Source: an uncultured Methanobrevibacter sp. (GTDB lineage: Archaea > Methanobacteriota > Methanobacteria > Methanobacteriales > Methanobacteriaceae). Taken from it: a stretch of 64,000 nt of DNA. Below are positions 1 through 8,699 of the stretch, one piece after another. The stretch is from positions 58,734 through 122,733 of the forward strand of contig NZ_CACXXB010000003.1 of the NCBI RefSeq assembly GCF_902771435.1, given 5' to 3'. Within the stretch, counting starts at the first letter, position 1, and the number at the start of each line of letters is the position of its first letter. A model generated the notes under the pieces. That model was not told the DNA's origin. It saw only the letters and a list, made by a program, of their open reading frames with translations, and did not search any database. Made by a program: the position numbers and the translations under genes.

Positions 1-1245
1 GCTATGGGATACAGAAAAGCAGCAGAAAAAGCACAAGAAATCTTAGATGAAATCGCAATCGATGATGTAGATTCTGAAGTATTATTAAAAGTAGCTATGA
101 CTGCTATGACTGGTAAAGGAACTGAAGCAGCACGTGAACCATTAGCAAAATTAATCGTAGATGCTGTTGAAGCTGTAGCAGATGAAGATGGCGTTGACAT
201 CGACAACATTAAAATCGAGAAAAAAGACGGAGCTGTTGTTGAAGAATCCAACTTAGTTGAAGGTGTAATTGTAGACAAAGAAAGAGTACACCCTGGTATG
301 CCATCCGAAATCAAAGATGCAAAAATCGCATTAATCAACACTCCATTAGAAGTTAAAGAAACTGAAATGGATGCTGAAATCACAATTACTGACCCTGCTC
401 AAATGCAAGCTTTCATCGAACAAGAAGAAAAAATGGTCAGAGACATGGTTGACAAAATCGTTGATGCTGGTGCAAACGTATTATTCGCACAAAAAGGTAT
501 CGATGACTTAGCACAACACTACTTATCCAAATCAGGCGTTTTAGCTGTAAGAAGAGTTAAAAAATCTGACATCGAAAAATTATCCAGAGCAACTGGCGCA
601 AGCGTCATCACCAATTTAGATGACTTAACTCCAGAAGACTTAGGTAATGCAGGCATTGTCGAAGAAAGAAAAATCTCCGGTGAAGAAATGATCTTCGTAG
701 AAGAATGCAGCGGAGCTAAATCCGTAACATTATTCGTAAGAGGAAGTACCAAACACATCGTAGATGAAATCGTAAGAGCAATCGAAGATGCAATCGGTGT
801 TGTAGCAGCTACCGTAGAAGACGACCAAGTTGTTGCTGGTGGAGGAGCTCCTGAAATCGCAATGGCTAAAAAACTCAAAGACTACGCAGAATCCATTTCT
901 GGCAGAGAACAATTAGCTGTAAACGCATTTGCAGAAGCTTTAGAAATCGTACCTAAAACCTTAGCTGAAAACGCAGGTTTAGACAGCATCGACTCCTTAG
1001 TAGACTTAAGAGCAGCACAAGAAGACTCATTCTACATGGGATTAGATGTATTCACTGGTGAAGTAGCAGACATGAAAGAAGCTGGCGTAATTGAACCAAA
1101 ACGTGTCAAAAAACAAGCTATCCAATCTGCTTCCGAAGCAGCTGAAATGATTTTAAGAATCGATGATGTCATTGCATCAACCAAAGGCCCTGAAGACATG
1201 GGTATGGACCCATCCATGGGCGGCGGAATGCCTCCAATGATGTAA
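1..1245 (+). CDS. Thermosome subunit, 3' part (start lies outside the window)
   Basis: This is the C-terminal ~414 residues of a group II chaperonin (thermosome) subunit, the ATP-driven cytosolic protein-folding machine of archaea. The frame is open from base 1 without a start, and full subunits are about 540 residues, so the equatorial N-terminal part with the ATP P-loop is missing. Visible family marks are the motif [13 protein letters not shown] near residue 279, typical of the intermediate/equatorial hinge, and the Gly/Met-rich tail GGGMPPMM that ends most thermosome subunits. Codon use is strongly biased, as in highly expressed genes. Which paralogue it is cannot be decided from this part. 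Confidence 0.97.
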   Translation, partial: AMGYRKAAEKAQEILDEIAIDDVDSEVLLKVAMTAMTGKGTEAAREPLAKLIVDAVEAVADEDGVDIDNIKIEKKDGAVVEESNLVEGVIVDKERVHPGMPSEIKDAKIALINTPLEVKETEMDAEITITDPAQMQAFIEQEEKMVRDMVDKIVDAGANVLFAQKGIDDLAQHYLSKSGVLAVRRVKKSDIEKLSRATGASVITNLDDLTPEDLGNAGIVEERKISGEEMIFVEECSGAKSVTLFVRGSTKHIVDEIVRAIEDAIGVVAATVEDDQVVAGGGAPEIAMAKKLKDYAESISGREQLAVNAFAEALEIVPKTLAENAGLDSIDSLVDLRAAQEDSFYMGLDVFTGEVADMKEAGVIEPKRVKKQAIQSASEAAEMILRIDDVIASTKGPEDMGMDPSMGGGMPPMM

Positions 1246-1249
1246 ATTT

Positions 1250-1280
1250 AAAGAAATTTTCATAATTTCTTTTCTTTTTT
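1250..1280 (+). terminator. Hairpin plus T-tract after the thermosome gene
   Basis: A 9-bp stem (1250-1258 with 1264-1272, loop TTCAT) is followed by a run rich in T. It starts 5 bases after the thermosome stop codon and ends just before cbiZ, so it fits a transcription terminator. Confidence 0.6.
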
Positions 1281-1287
1281 TATTTTT

Positions 1288-2292
1288 ATGAAAGACAGAC
1301 TATTTTTCCTATCATCAGTTGATGATGAAATATATTATCTGAAAGATACTATTTTTGTTAAATTTAATGTTAAGCGTAACGGAATTTCCACCTCCAAGTT
1401 AAATGGAGGATTTTCCAACAACTTCAAAAGCGTTTTTAACCATCATTTATCTCAGGAAAATATTGATTATCTGGAAAACCATGATGTTGGTGATTATCTA
1501 ATTCAGCATTGCTGGTCATTAAATATTGATTCTTCTTATTCAACCGGTTTGACCACTCTTGCTAGAATGAAAAACGTGAGTATTGTAACAAAATCGTTTA
1601 AAAGTTTGGAAGTTGTTGCATTGACGACTGCGGGAGTTAGAACAAATGCAGTAAGGGCAGGTGATCCTGCAGCATATTATGAGGAAAACGGCAGGTTCGG
1701 CACAATAAACACGATTATTTTAATTAATGCTCATTTGGAATATGAAACATTGCTTGAAGCGTTCATGACTGCAACCGAAGCGAAAACAGTTGCATTGAAT
1801 GATTTGAAGATTCCATCACAGTACTCTAACGGCTATGCAACTGGAACAGGAACAGACGGTTTGTGCATATTTTCCAATCTGGAATCTGACAATACTCTGA
1901 CAAATGCTGGAAAGCACTCCAAATTGGGGGAGTTGATTGCAAGTGCTGTTTGTGAATCCATTAAAAAGGCAGTTAAAAAACAGGTTTGGATATCTGAAAA
2001 ATCACAATCAAATGCATTGGTTAGACTAAATCGTTATACCTTGGATATCAATGAGTTTTATGATAATCTGGATTGCGATAAAGAGGAATTTATTAGGCTA
2101 TTGCAAAAGGATATGAAAAAACAGGATAATGTAGCAATTACAACTTCAATTTTAAACCTGATTGATGAATTTGAAAATAATTTGATTGAAAAAGAAGTGG
2201 CATTTAACCTTGCATGCTTTATAAAAGAAAATTGTGAAAGTTATCCTATAAGAAGTTTATTGGAATATTGGATTAACTATTTTATTGATTAA
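1288..2292 (+). CDS. cbiZ: Adenosylcobinamide amidohydrolase CbiZ
   Basis: CbiZ cleaves the aminopropanol side chain of adenosylcobinamide to adenosylcobyric acid, which lets archaea salvage incomplete corrinoids for B12 synthesis. The family signature is clear: TTAGVRTNAVRAGDPA near residues 112-127, the strand TINTIILINAHLEYETLLEA near 138-157, and NGYATGTGTDG near 180. At 334 residues it carries about 100 extra C-terminal residues beyond the core domain, with no motif that I recognise. There is no clear ribosome binding site before the ATG, and a T-rich tract directly precedes it, so the mRNA may be leaderless or have a very short leader. The next gene is about 190 bases away. Confidence 0.88.
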   Translation: MKDRLFFLSSVDDEIYYLKDTIFVKFNVKRNGISTSKLNGGFSNNFKSVFNHHLSQENIDYLENHDVGDYLIQHCWSLNIDSSYSTGLTTLARMKNVSIVTKSFKSLEVVALTTAGVRTNAVRAGDPAAYYEENGRFGTINTIILINAHLEYETLLEAFMTATEAKTVALNDLKIPSQYSNGYATGTGTDGLCIFSNLESDNTLTNAGKHSKLGELIASAVCESIKKAVKKQVWISEKSQSNALVRLNRYTLDINEFYDNLDCDKEEFIRLLQKDMKKQDNVAITTSILNLIDEFENNLIEKEVAFNLACFIKENCESYPIRSLLEYWINYFID

Positions 2293-2484
2293 CAAATTCG
2301 AATAATCTTCAATTCGCTATTTCTCAGTTTATTGGGTATATTTTTTATATTATTTTTTTGAACAGATATAGGCATACATAAATTTCTAATAATATAAATG
2401 ATAAAATAAAATATTGATGATTAATTAGAAAGTATAAATATTTTATAAAATATAAATTAATTATACTCTGGGGAGGTTTTATTA

Positions 2485-3339
2485 GTGGGGAACACATTGG
2501 ATAAAAACAATTTCTTAAATTTTCAAGATGACCTTAAGTTTTTAATTAACTCTGAAATTCGTTTGAAAATTTTAGGATGTTTATATAACTCTTCGGCATC
2601 AATTAAAGAAATAGAAGAAAAAACCGGCTATAGCTATAGTTCTATACTTGATAATATTAATAAACTGGAACAAAGAAAATTTATTTACAGTATTGATGAC
2701 AAATTTTATTTATTCAATAAAACAAAGATTAAATTAACTAATGTGCTTTATTTTAACAAAGCATGCACTTTTTTAAAAGAAAAATCTGATTTTTTAAATT
2801 ATTCTCTTATAGATATTAATATTGATACCATTAAAGATTTATCTGCATTTGAGGGATCTAAATTAATCGAATCCAATAATGTTGATTTATTTAAAGCTAC
2901 TGAAATTTTTCAACGTTCATTGATGGGATTTAAATTTTTAAAAGGAATATTTCCTTATTTCCATCCAAAACATGATGATATTATAAGCTATTGGATTGAT
3001 AATGATTGTACTGTTGAATTGATTCTTCCCGATGAGGTTTCCGAAGCTGTAAAAAATTTTATTAAAGATTATGTGCCTAAAAGTCCAAACATTAAAAATA
3101 AATTTGTCAAATTAAAACCTAATGACTGCAATATTCAATTTGCATTCACAGTTTCTGATAAATGTTTGGTACTGGCGTTTTATACTAAAAATGGGGAGTT
3201 CAATCAAAATGCGGTTATCACTTCCACTAGTCAAGAGGCTATCGAATTCGGATTGAAACTTTTTGATGAATATGAAAAATTATGCGGGGATTATGTTTCA
3301 TTAGAAGACATTATTTATCCAAACGGCAGGGGGGAATGA
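2485..3339 (+). CDS. Winged-helix regulator with FilR1-type (DUF1724) domain, type I of a pair
   Basis: A methanogen-specific transcriptional regulator. Residues ~20-75 form a winged helix (SEIRLKILGCLY, then SYSSILDNINKLEQ as recognition helix), and residues ~120-280 match the FilR1/DUF1724 effector domain, with the patch FPYFHPKHDDI followed by TVELILPDEV. The start is GTG at 2485, preceded by GGGAGG at 2471-2476. Its 3' end overlaps the next regulator by ATGA, so the two are translationally coupled. Its closest relative in the window is the gene at 14110-14901, which heads an equivalent pair. The ligand is unknown; FilR1 of Methanothrix is a filament/methanogenesis regulator. Confidence 0.82.
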   Translation: MGNTLDKNNFLNFQDDLKFLINSEIRLKILGCLYNSSASIKEIEEKTGYSYSSILDNINKLEQRKFIYSIDDKFYLFNKTKIKLTNVLYFNKACTFLKEKSDFLNYSLIDINIDTIKDLSAFEGSKLIESNNVDLFKATEIFQRSLMGFKFLKGIFPYFHPKHDDIISYWIDNDCTVELILPDEVSEAVKNFIKDYVPKSPNIKNKFVKLKPNDCNIQFAFTVSDKCLVLAFYTKNGEFNQNAVITSTSQEAIEFGLKLFDEYEKLCGDYVSLEDIIYPNGRGE

Positions 3340-4160
3340 TTATTAGCTCCAATTTTTTTGATGAAAATAGCAATTTAAGTGATTTTAATTATCTAAAATT
3401 TATTCTTTCATCTGAAACAAGATTAAAATTATTGCTTAGTTTATATGAATCCAGTAAAACTGTTAAAGAACTTGAATCAGAGTTCAATAGAAAATCAGGG
3501 AATATTTCTAGAGGGCTAAACGATTTGAAATCTTGTAAATTTATTACACGTTTGCCGAATAGGCAATATGCTGTTACATCAATAGGTTTTTTATTTGCAA
3601 AGAATTTACAAAACCTATCATCTAATTTTGATAATATTGACAATCAAGAGAGATTTTGGGAAGACCATGCTATTAAATCAATACCGAATCGTTTTTTAAA
3701 AGACATTTCTTCCTTTAGCGGGGTTTCATCTGTAAAGTCCAATATCACAGAATTCGCTAAGCCTATAAATGTATATCTGGAAAATATAAAGGAATCTACA
3801 GATATCTGTATGATTTTGCCGGTATTTTCAAAGATTTTCATGGATTCAATATATGAAGCTTTAATTGACCATGAAGGGCATTTGGATTTATTAACTGCTA
3901 AAACAATTTATGATTTAATTGTCAAATCCGATTCTGATAATTATTTCAAGGCATTGGTTCGGGATAAAAAGATTGATTATTATATTGTTGAAGATCTGTC
4001 AAATATCTTTTTTACTGTCTCTGACAAGTTTGCATCAATATTTTTATTTTATGATGATTCTGTCTTTGATAATTCTGAAATGCTTTTAGTTGATGAAGAA
4101 TCTGGTATTGATGATGCTTATAGGTTCTATTATTCTTATAAAAATTATATTTTGAAATAA
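3336..4160 (+). CDS. Winged-helix regulator with FilR1-type (DUF1724) domain, type II of a pair
   Basis: The second regulator of the pair. The ATG at 3336 overlaps the upstream TGA (3337-3339) and follows the G-rich stretch GCAGGGGGG, which makes it a better start than the frame's upstream codon at 3282. Residues ~15-70 form a winged helix (SSETRLKLLLSLY, NISRGLNDLKSCKF), then FWEDHAIKSIPNRFL and a FilR1-like C-terminal domain. It resembles the gene at 13310-14113 more than its own neighbour, so two gene types recur in the same order at two loci. The overlap suggests equimolar products, possibly a heterodimer (inference). Confidence 0.8.
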   Translation: MIISSNFFDENSNLSDFNYLKFILSSETRLKLLLSLYESSKTVKELESEFNRKSGNISRGLNDLKSCKFITRLPNRQYAVTSIGFLFAKNLQNLSSNFDNIDNQERFWEDHAIKSIPNRFLKDISSFSGVSSVKSNITEFAKPINVYLENIKESTDICMILPVFSKIFMDSIYEALIDHEGHLDLLTAKTIYDLIVKSDSDNYFKALVRDKKIDYYIVEDLSNIFFTVSDKFASIFLFYDDSVFDNSEMLLVDEESGIDDAYRFYYSYKNYILK

Positions 4161-4235
4161 TTTTTTTATTTTTTTTATTCGTTTTTTTTTTAAAATTATC
4201 TTTTTTTCACTGATATGAATATATTAATTTTATAT

Positions 4236-4280
4236 CATCAACATGAATTTTTTGCATCAACATGAATTTTTTACATCAAC
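4236..4280. repeat. 19-bp tandem repeat, 2.4 copies
   Basis: The unit catcaacatgaattttttg occurs at 4236-4254, again at 4255-4273 with one change, and then as a partial copy (catcaac) to 4280. It lies in the 524-base gene-free stretch 4161-4684, which otherwise holds AT-rich DNA, the adh promoter and the adh leader. Confidence 0.85.
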
Positions 4281-4484
4281 TCATAATCATGAAATTTAAT
4301 TTTAATTTTTTAATTCAATCATCTATTTTCATTGGCTCTGTGAATTTTTTGCATATTTTTTAGTATTTTTATTTTCATATAAATTAAAATCACTCTAATA
4401 AAAAATTATCAAGATTCCTTAAAAATATTATTTAATCTATATTTATCTAGTAATACTAAAAATTTACGTGGTTAAGTAGTAACT

Positions 4485-4492
4485 TTTATATA
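4485..4492 (+). promoter_or_regulatory. TATA box of the adh transcript
   Basis: TTTATATA sits in a GC-richer flank (ATATGGGGC). With the ~26-base spacing seen for other promoters in this window, transcription would start near 4515, giving an untranslated leader of about 170 bases before adh. The start site is inferred. Confidence 0.55.
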
Positions 4493-4512
4493 TGGGGCTT
4501 GTAATATATTAA

Positions 4513-4624
4513 AATAGAAAACATTTGTATTCTATTTAGTTATTTCTAAATTAACATGTTTTTAATCATGTTTTTTAATGAAATACGTGTTTGGAGGGGT
4601 TATTTATAAACATTTTTTGTTTAT
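4513..4624 (+). promoter_or_regulatory. Hairpin-rich leader upstream of the alcohol dehydrogenase gene
   Basis: Three perfect stems follow one another: 4513-4519 with 4530-4536; 4553-4558 with 4567-4572, followed at once by a six-T run like a terminator; and 4606-4612 with 4618-4624. A GGAGGGG stretch at 4592-4598 has no canonical start codon after it. The arrangement resembles an attenuator or structured 5' UTR. No known riboswitch consensus was recognised. Confidence 0.45.
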
Positions 4625-4684
4625 ATTTCCTTATTTTTCCACTTAAATTTTATATGAATGTTTTAATTAAAAGAGGTGAAAAAA

Positions 4685-5761
4685 ATGGCAACTTTTAAAG
4701 GATTTGCAATGAAAAGACTCAATGAAATCGGATGGGTAGAAAAAGAAGTTCCTGAATGTGGACCAATGGATGCAATCATTAAACCAACTTGTGTATCTCC
4801 ATGTACTTCCGATATCCACACTGTATGGGAAGGTGCTATCGGTGACAGAAGAGACATGATTTTAGGTCACGAAGCTGTTGGTGAAGTTGTTCAAGTAGGT
4901 GACATGGTTAAAAAATTCAAACCTGGTGACCGTGTAATTGTTCCTGCTATTACTCCTGACTGGGATGATGAAGCAGCACAAAGAGGATTCCCATCTCAAA
5001 CAACCGAACCTCTCGGTGGTTGGAAATTCTCCAACTTCAAAGACGGTGTATTCGGTGAAAGATTCCACGTAAACATGGCAGACGCAAACTTAACATTCAT
5101 CCCTGACGGATTATCCGATGAAGGTGCATGTATGTTAACCGACATGTGGTCTACCGGTATGATGGGTTCCGAAAACGCAGACATTCCTTTAGGTGGATCT
5201 GTATTAGTTATCGGTATTGGTGCTGTAGGTCTTTCCGCTATTGCTGGTGCTAAATGTTTAGGTGCAGGAAGATTATTCGCAGCAGGTACTCGTCCAATTT
5301 CCGTTGAAGTTGCTAAAAAATACGGCGCAACCGACATCATCAACTACAAAAACGGACCAATCGACGAACAAGTAAGAGAATTAACTGATGGCGCTGGTGT
5401 AGACTCAGTAGTTATTGCAGGTGGTAACTTAGAAAACACATGGGCTGAAGCTATTAAATCTGCAAAAGCAGGAGGAACCGTATCCAACGTAAACTACTTA
5501 AGTGGTGCTGACAACGTATTAATCCCTCGTGTAGAATGGGGTTGCGGTATGTCCAACATCAACATTAAAAACGGATTATGTCCTGGTGGAGCAGTAAGAA
5601 TGGAAAGACTTGCTGACTTAGCATTATGCGGCAGACAAGACCCAGAATTATTAGTTACCCACAAATTCAAAGGTCTTGAAAAAATCGAAGATGCTTTACT
5701 CTTGATGAAAGACAAACCTAAAGACTTAATCAAACCTGTAGTAATGTTAGATCTCGACTAG
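4685..5761 (+). CDS. adh: NADP-type zinc-dependent secondary/primary alcohol dehydrogenase
   Basis: This is a cytosolic medium-chain alcohol dehydrogenase of the Thermoanaerobacter brockii/Clostridium beijerinckii type, which oxidises ethanol or 2-propanol with NADP. Visible are CTSDIHTVWEG with the zinc-ligand Cys, GHEAVGEVV with the His and Glu ligands, GDRVIVPAITPDW, and the Rossmann motif GIGAVGLSAIAGA. After the second strand, GTRPIS gives the Gly/Arg pocket typical of NADP rather than NAD preference. The C-terminus KPKDLIKPVVML is diagnostic. The ATG at 4685 is chosen because AGAGGTGA lies just before it and overlaps the alternative GTG at 4676. Strong codon bias suggests high expression. 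npdG follows 61 bases downstream, and the pair would pass alcohol-derived electrons to F420. Confidence 0.93.
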   Translation: MATFKGFAMKRLNEIGWVEKEVPECGPMDAIIKPTCVSPCTSDIHTVWEGAIGDRRDMILGHEAVGEVVQVGDMVKKFKPGDRVIVPAITPDWDDEAAQRGFPSQTTEPLGGWKFSNFKDGVFGERFHVNMADANLTFIPDGLSDEGACMLTDMWSTGMMGSENADIPLGGSVLVIGIGAVGLSAIAGAKCLGAGRLFAAGTRPISVEVAKKYGATDIINYKNGPIDEQVRELTDGAGVDSVVIAGGNLENTWAEAIKSAKAGGTVSNVNYLSGADNVLIPRVEWGCGMSNINIKNGLCPGGAVRMERLADLALCGRQDPELLVTHKFKGLEKIEDALLLMKDKPKDLIKPVVMLDLD

Positions 5762-5771
5762 ATATAGTTTA

Positions 5772-5792
5772 TGTAATGATCTTATCATTACA
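5772..5792 (+). terminator. Perfect 9-bp hairpin between adh and npdG
   Basis: TGTAATGAT (5772-5780), loop CTT, ATCATTACA (5784-5792), followed by a T-rich tract to about 5810. It could end the adh transcript, or act as a processing or partial-termination site that sets adh above npdG expression. Confidence 0.65.
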
Positions 5793-5822
5793 TATTATTT
5801 CTTTTTTTTATAAGGTGATATT

Positions 5823-6506
5823 ATGAAAGTTGCAGTTATTGGCGGAACTGGTCCACAAGGTCTCGGAATTGCAAAAAGATTTGCAATTGAAGGTGTTGAA
5901 GTAATTGTTGGATCCCGTAAAGAAGAAAAAGCTTTAAGCATAGTTGAAGAAACAATTGAAGAACTTAAAGATTATGATTTGAATATGGTAGGTATGGCTA
6001 ATGAAGATGCAGCAAAAGCAGGAGATATCTTAATTCTCACTGTGCCTCTTGCAGCTCAAAAACCTACACTTGAAGGAATTAAAGAATTTTGTGCTGATAA
6101 AATTGTTCTTGATGCAACTGTTCCTCTTGAAACAGCTATCGGCGGAAAACCATTCCGTTTCATTGATTTAATGGAAGGATCTGCTGCAGAAAGGACTGCT
6201 AAAATCCTTGAAGGAACCGGCGCAAAAGTAATATGTGCATTCTGTAATATCAGTAACTCCCATTTATCCAATATTCCAAATGAAATCGACTGTGATTGTT
6301 TAATTGCAGGAGATGATAAGGAAGCTAAAGAAGTTGCAATTGAACTTATAGATAAACTTCCTGGTATTCAAGCAATCGACTGCGGAATATTAGAAAAATC
6401 AAGGATAATTGAAAAAATCACTCCATTATTAATCGGATTGAATATTAAATACAGATCCCATTATGGAGGACTTAGAATTACTGGAATCCCACAGTTCGAG
6501 AAATAA
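5823..6506 (+). CDS. npdG: F420H2:NADP+ oxidoreductase (NADPH-dependent F420 reductase)
   Basis: This enzyme moves hydride between coenzyme F420 and NADP in the cytosol. The protein opens with the Rossmann motif GGTGPQGLGIAKRFA, then VIVGSRKEEKA with the Arg/Lys that bind the NADP phosphate. VPLAAQ near residue 78 and the C-terminal RSHYGGLRITGI match the family, and 227 residues is the normal size. The ribosome binding site is AAGGTGAT before the ATG. Its position behind an NADP-linked alcohol dehydrogenase suggests alcohol-to-F420 electron transfer. Ethanol has been proposed as an electron source in some rumen Methanobrevibacter that carry adh and npdG genes. Confidence 0.95.
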   Translation: MKVAVIGGTGPQGLGIAKRFAIEGVEVIVGSRKEEKALSIVEETIEELKDYDLNMVGMANEDAAKAGDILILTVPLAAQKPTLEGIKEFCADKIVLDATVPLETAIGGKPFRFIDLMEGSAAERTAKILEGTGAKVICAFCNISNSHLSNIPNEIDCDCLIAGDDKEAKEVAIELIDKLPGIQAIDCGILEKSRIIEKITPLLIGLNIKYRSHYGGLRITGIPQFEK

Positions 6507-6600
6507 GATTGAAAATTTGAGTAATTTTTATACTGCTCTATTAGTAAAATAGTTGTCTTAAAATAAAATTGGTATTACTAATATATTTAATTTCAACTTC

Positions 6601-6658
6601 AGTTAAATATTTGGGAAATTATGTCCATCTCTATTCCATAATTTCTTAATATTTAACT
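6601..6658. promoter_or_regulatory. Long two-part stem-loop upstream of the ABM-fold gene
   Basis: An outer 11-bp stem (6601-6611 with 6648-6658) and an inner 8-9-bp stem (from 6615/6616 to 6623 with 6637 to 6644/6645) are separated by a small internal loop and capped by a 13-base loop. It ends 29 bases before the start codon of the next gene. It may be a structured 5' leader or an npdG terminator; no family was recognised. Confidence 0.45.
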
Positions 6659-6687
6659 TAAGATTCCTTAATTATGAGGTGATTTTA

Positions 6688-6984
6688 ATGATAATGGTTT
6701 TAGCAAAAGCAATTCCTAAAGATGAAGATGCATGTGCAAAAATTGTAGAATTTGCACAAGATTTAATTGAGAACACTAAAAAAGAAGAAGGAAATATAGA
6801 TTATAATTTATATTCCAATACTGCAGATGGCACATTGTTATTTGTAGAACAATGGGAATCAAAAGAAATTTTAGGTTCACATTTACAAACAGATCATTTC
6901 ATCAGATTCGGAGAAAATATTCAAGATTTAGTTGCAACCGAACTCATCATTGATGTTTTTGATGCAAATGCTGTAGATCTTTAA
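6688..6984 (+). CDS. Putative quinol monooxygenase-like protein (ABM/YgiN fold)
   Basis: A 98-residue protein of the antibiotic-biosynthesis-monooxygenase (dimeric alpha/beta barrel) fold. The pattern IVEFAQDLIENTKKEEGNI, then LLFVEQWESKEILGSHLQT and HFIRF, is typical of YgiN-like proteins. The fold alone does not give a substrate: members act on quinols, haem or small aromatics, or have no known activity. The ATG at 6688 follows GAGGTGA at 6676-6682; an ATG at 6694 is an alternative. It stands alone after npdG, so an oxidative-stress or electron-transfer role is only a guess. Confidence 0.75.
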   Translation: MIMVLAKAIPKDEDACAKIVEFAQDLIENTKKEEGNIDYNLYSNTADGTLLFVEQWESKEILGSHLQTDHFIRFGENIQDLVATELIIDVFDANAVDL

Positions 6985-7023
6985 ATTTTCTTTTTTTCTT
7001 TTTTGAAAAATTAAATACAATTT

Positions 7024-7242
7024 TCACTCTGTTGAATTGAATTCAACAACATCTCCATTGTCTTTAACGATTTTTGCAATTGATTCTTCCGCTTTTGATA
7101 ACTTGTTTTCACATATTTTAACTAATTGCATAGCATTGTTAAACTCATCGATTGCATCGTCCAACGGCACATCTCCGTTTTCTAATTTGGTCACGATTTC
7201 TTCTAATTTTTCTAAACTTTCTTCAAAACTTAAATTTTCCAT
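7024..7242 (-). CDS. xseB: Exodeoxyribonuclease VII small subunit
   Basis: The small subunit of exonuclease VII, which binds the large subunit and helps degrade single-stranded DNA to oligonucleotides. The 72 residues show the family core SFEESLEKLEEIVTKLENGD, then PLDDAIDEFNNAM, a helical hairpin. The ATG follows the xseA stop directly (TAA then ATG), so it is translationally coupled. The gene is bacterial in origin and uncommon in archaea. Confidence 0.93.
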   Translation of the reverse strand: MENLSFEESLEKLEEIVTKLENGDVPLDDAIDEFNNAMQLVKICENKLSKAEESIAKIVKDNGDVVEFNSTE

Positions 7243-8496
7243 TTATATCACCCTTGTATTTACAGTCCCGTCATCAAATTCAACATCAAGCTTGTCCCCA
7301 GACTTTACGTCTTTTGCTGAAGACACCACTTTTCCTTCTACCTTTGTTAATGTATAACCTCTTTTCAATGTCAAAAGAGGATTAAGAACATTTAATTTAT
7401 CAACGTTTCTCATATATGGTTCTCTTTTCATTCTAATTATTTCATCAGGATTTTTCATAATATTCTTGTTTTTCATTTCCAGCAACTTGTTTCTATTTTC
7501 TGCAATTATATTTTTAGATGAAAACTCCAATTTTGTAACCAGATTATCCAATGTCATGGATTTAATTTCGTAAATGGATTCAGGATTTTTAAAAATCTGC
7601 TTTTCAGAAACATTTTTTAATTTTATTCTATTTTGTATAATCTTTTCGTTAATGTCTTTGTTTAATCTGTTTCTTAATTGCATAATTTTGAATTTAACGT
7701 CATTTACATCCGGAACGGCCATCACTGCAGCGCCTGTTGGTGTTGGAGCTCTCACATCCGCTACAAAATCGGATATGGTGAAGTCAACTTCGTGGCCCAC
7801 TGCACTTATGACGGGTATTTTGCAGTCATATATTGCCCTTGCGACAATCTCTTCGTTAAATGGCCATAAATCCTCTATGCTTCCTCCTCCACGACCTACA
7901 ATCAATGTGTCAATGTCAAATTGTTGTGCATGTTCAATTTGACGCACGATTTGAGGGGCAGCCTGTTCTCCCTGAACAAGTGTTGAAAAGACCAGGACTT
8001 CACAATATGGATATCTTTTCTTGATTGTTGTTATGATGTCCCGTATTGCTGCTCCGGTCTGTGCAGTAACGACTCCTATTTTTCCAGGGTATTCTGGAAT
8101 TTCCTTTTTATGGGCATCATCAAATAGGCCTTCGGCTTTAAGCTTTTTTTTCAGCTGTTCAAAGGCAACGTGCAGGTTTCCGATTCCGTCTTCAGTCATT
8201 GTTGAGGCGTATAACTGGTATTTGCCGTCTCTTTCATAAACTTCGATTTTTCCTTTGATAATCACTTTCATGCCGTTTTCTGGCTGAAATTTGAGGCTAT
8301 GCTTTCTTCCTTTAAACATCACTGCCGGAATTTGTGATCTTTCATCCTTTAATGTAAAATAGCTATGTCCGCTTGGATAGGTTTTGAAATTGGATATTTC
8401 ACCCTTGACATAGACATTCTTCAGGTTATTGTCAAATTTCAGCTTTCTGTTAATGTAGGCGTTAATTTGAGATACTGTTAAACATTCAATCTCCAT
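7243..8496 (-). CDS. xseA: Exodeoxyribonuclease VII large subunit
   Basis: The catalytic subunit of exonuclease VII, used in mismatch repair and DNA damage processing in bacteria. Residues ~5-100 form the OB-fold (KGEISNFKTYPSGHSYFTLKD), followed by the catalytic domain with GVVTAQTGAAIRDI, then GGGSIEDLWPFNEE near residue 205 and AVGHEVDFTISDFVAD near 233. A helical region and a final OB-like segment (LKRGYTLTK) end the protein. At 417 residues it is close to the bacterial length (about 400-460). It forms a two-gene operon with xseB. Presence in a methanogen suggests an old transfer from bacteria; base composition no longer stands out. Confidence 0.95.
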   Translation of the reverse strand: MEIECLTVSQINAYINRKLKFDNNLKNVYVKGEISNFKTYPSGHSYFTLKDERSQIPAVMFKGRKHSLKFQPENGMKVIIKGKIEVYERDGKYQLYASTMTEDGIGNLHVAFEQLKKKLKAEGLFDDAHKKEIPEYPGKIGVVTAQTGAAIRDIITTIKKRYPYCEVLVFSTLVQGEQAAPQIVRQIEHAQQFDIDTLIVGRGGGSIEDLWPFNEEIVARAIYDCKIPVISAVGHEVDFTISDFVADVRAPTPTGAAVMAVPDVNDVKFKIMQLRNRLNKDINEKIIQNRIKLKNVSEKQIFKNPESIYEIKSMTLDNLVTKLEFSSKNIIAENRNKLLEMKNKNIMKNPDEIIRMKREPYMRNVDKLNVLNPLLTLKRGYTLTKVEGKVVSSAKDVKSGDKLDVEFDDGTVNTRVI

Positions 8497-8552
8497 AGGT
8501 TCACCTTTTAATTAATGTTAGTATATTGTTCTTATTAAATACAATTTTTTAT

Positions 8553-8600
8553 TCGGAAGCAGTTTTGCCGTCTTTTTGAACATCGGAAGTTATTTTGCCG
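8553..8600. repeat. Two CGG...CCG dyad repeats 30 bp apart between divergent genes
   Basis: TCGGAAG-N5-TTTGCCG occurs at 8553-8570 and at 8583-8600, an exact 30-bp period. It is GC-rich relative to its surroundings and lies between the xseA start (8496) and the gene starting at 8700. It could be an operator for one or both genes. Confidence 0.5.
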
Positions 8601-8699
8601 ACAAATTAAATATTATTCACTATATTTAAATATTAAATTGAACATAACTTCAAAATGGAATTATTTTAATCTTTAAGACTGAATGAATGAGGAATTTTT

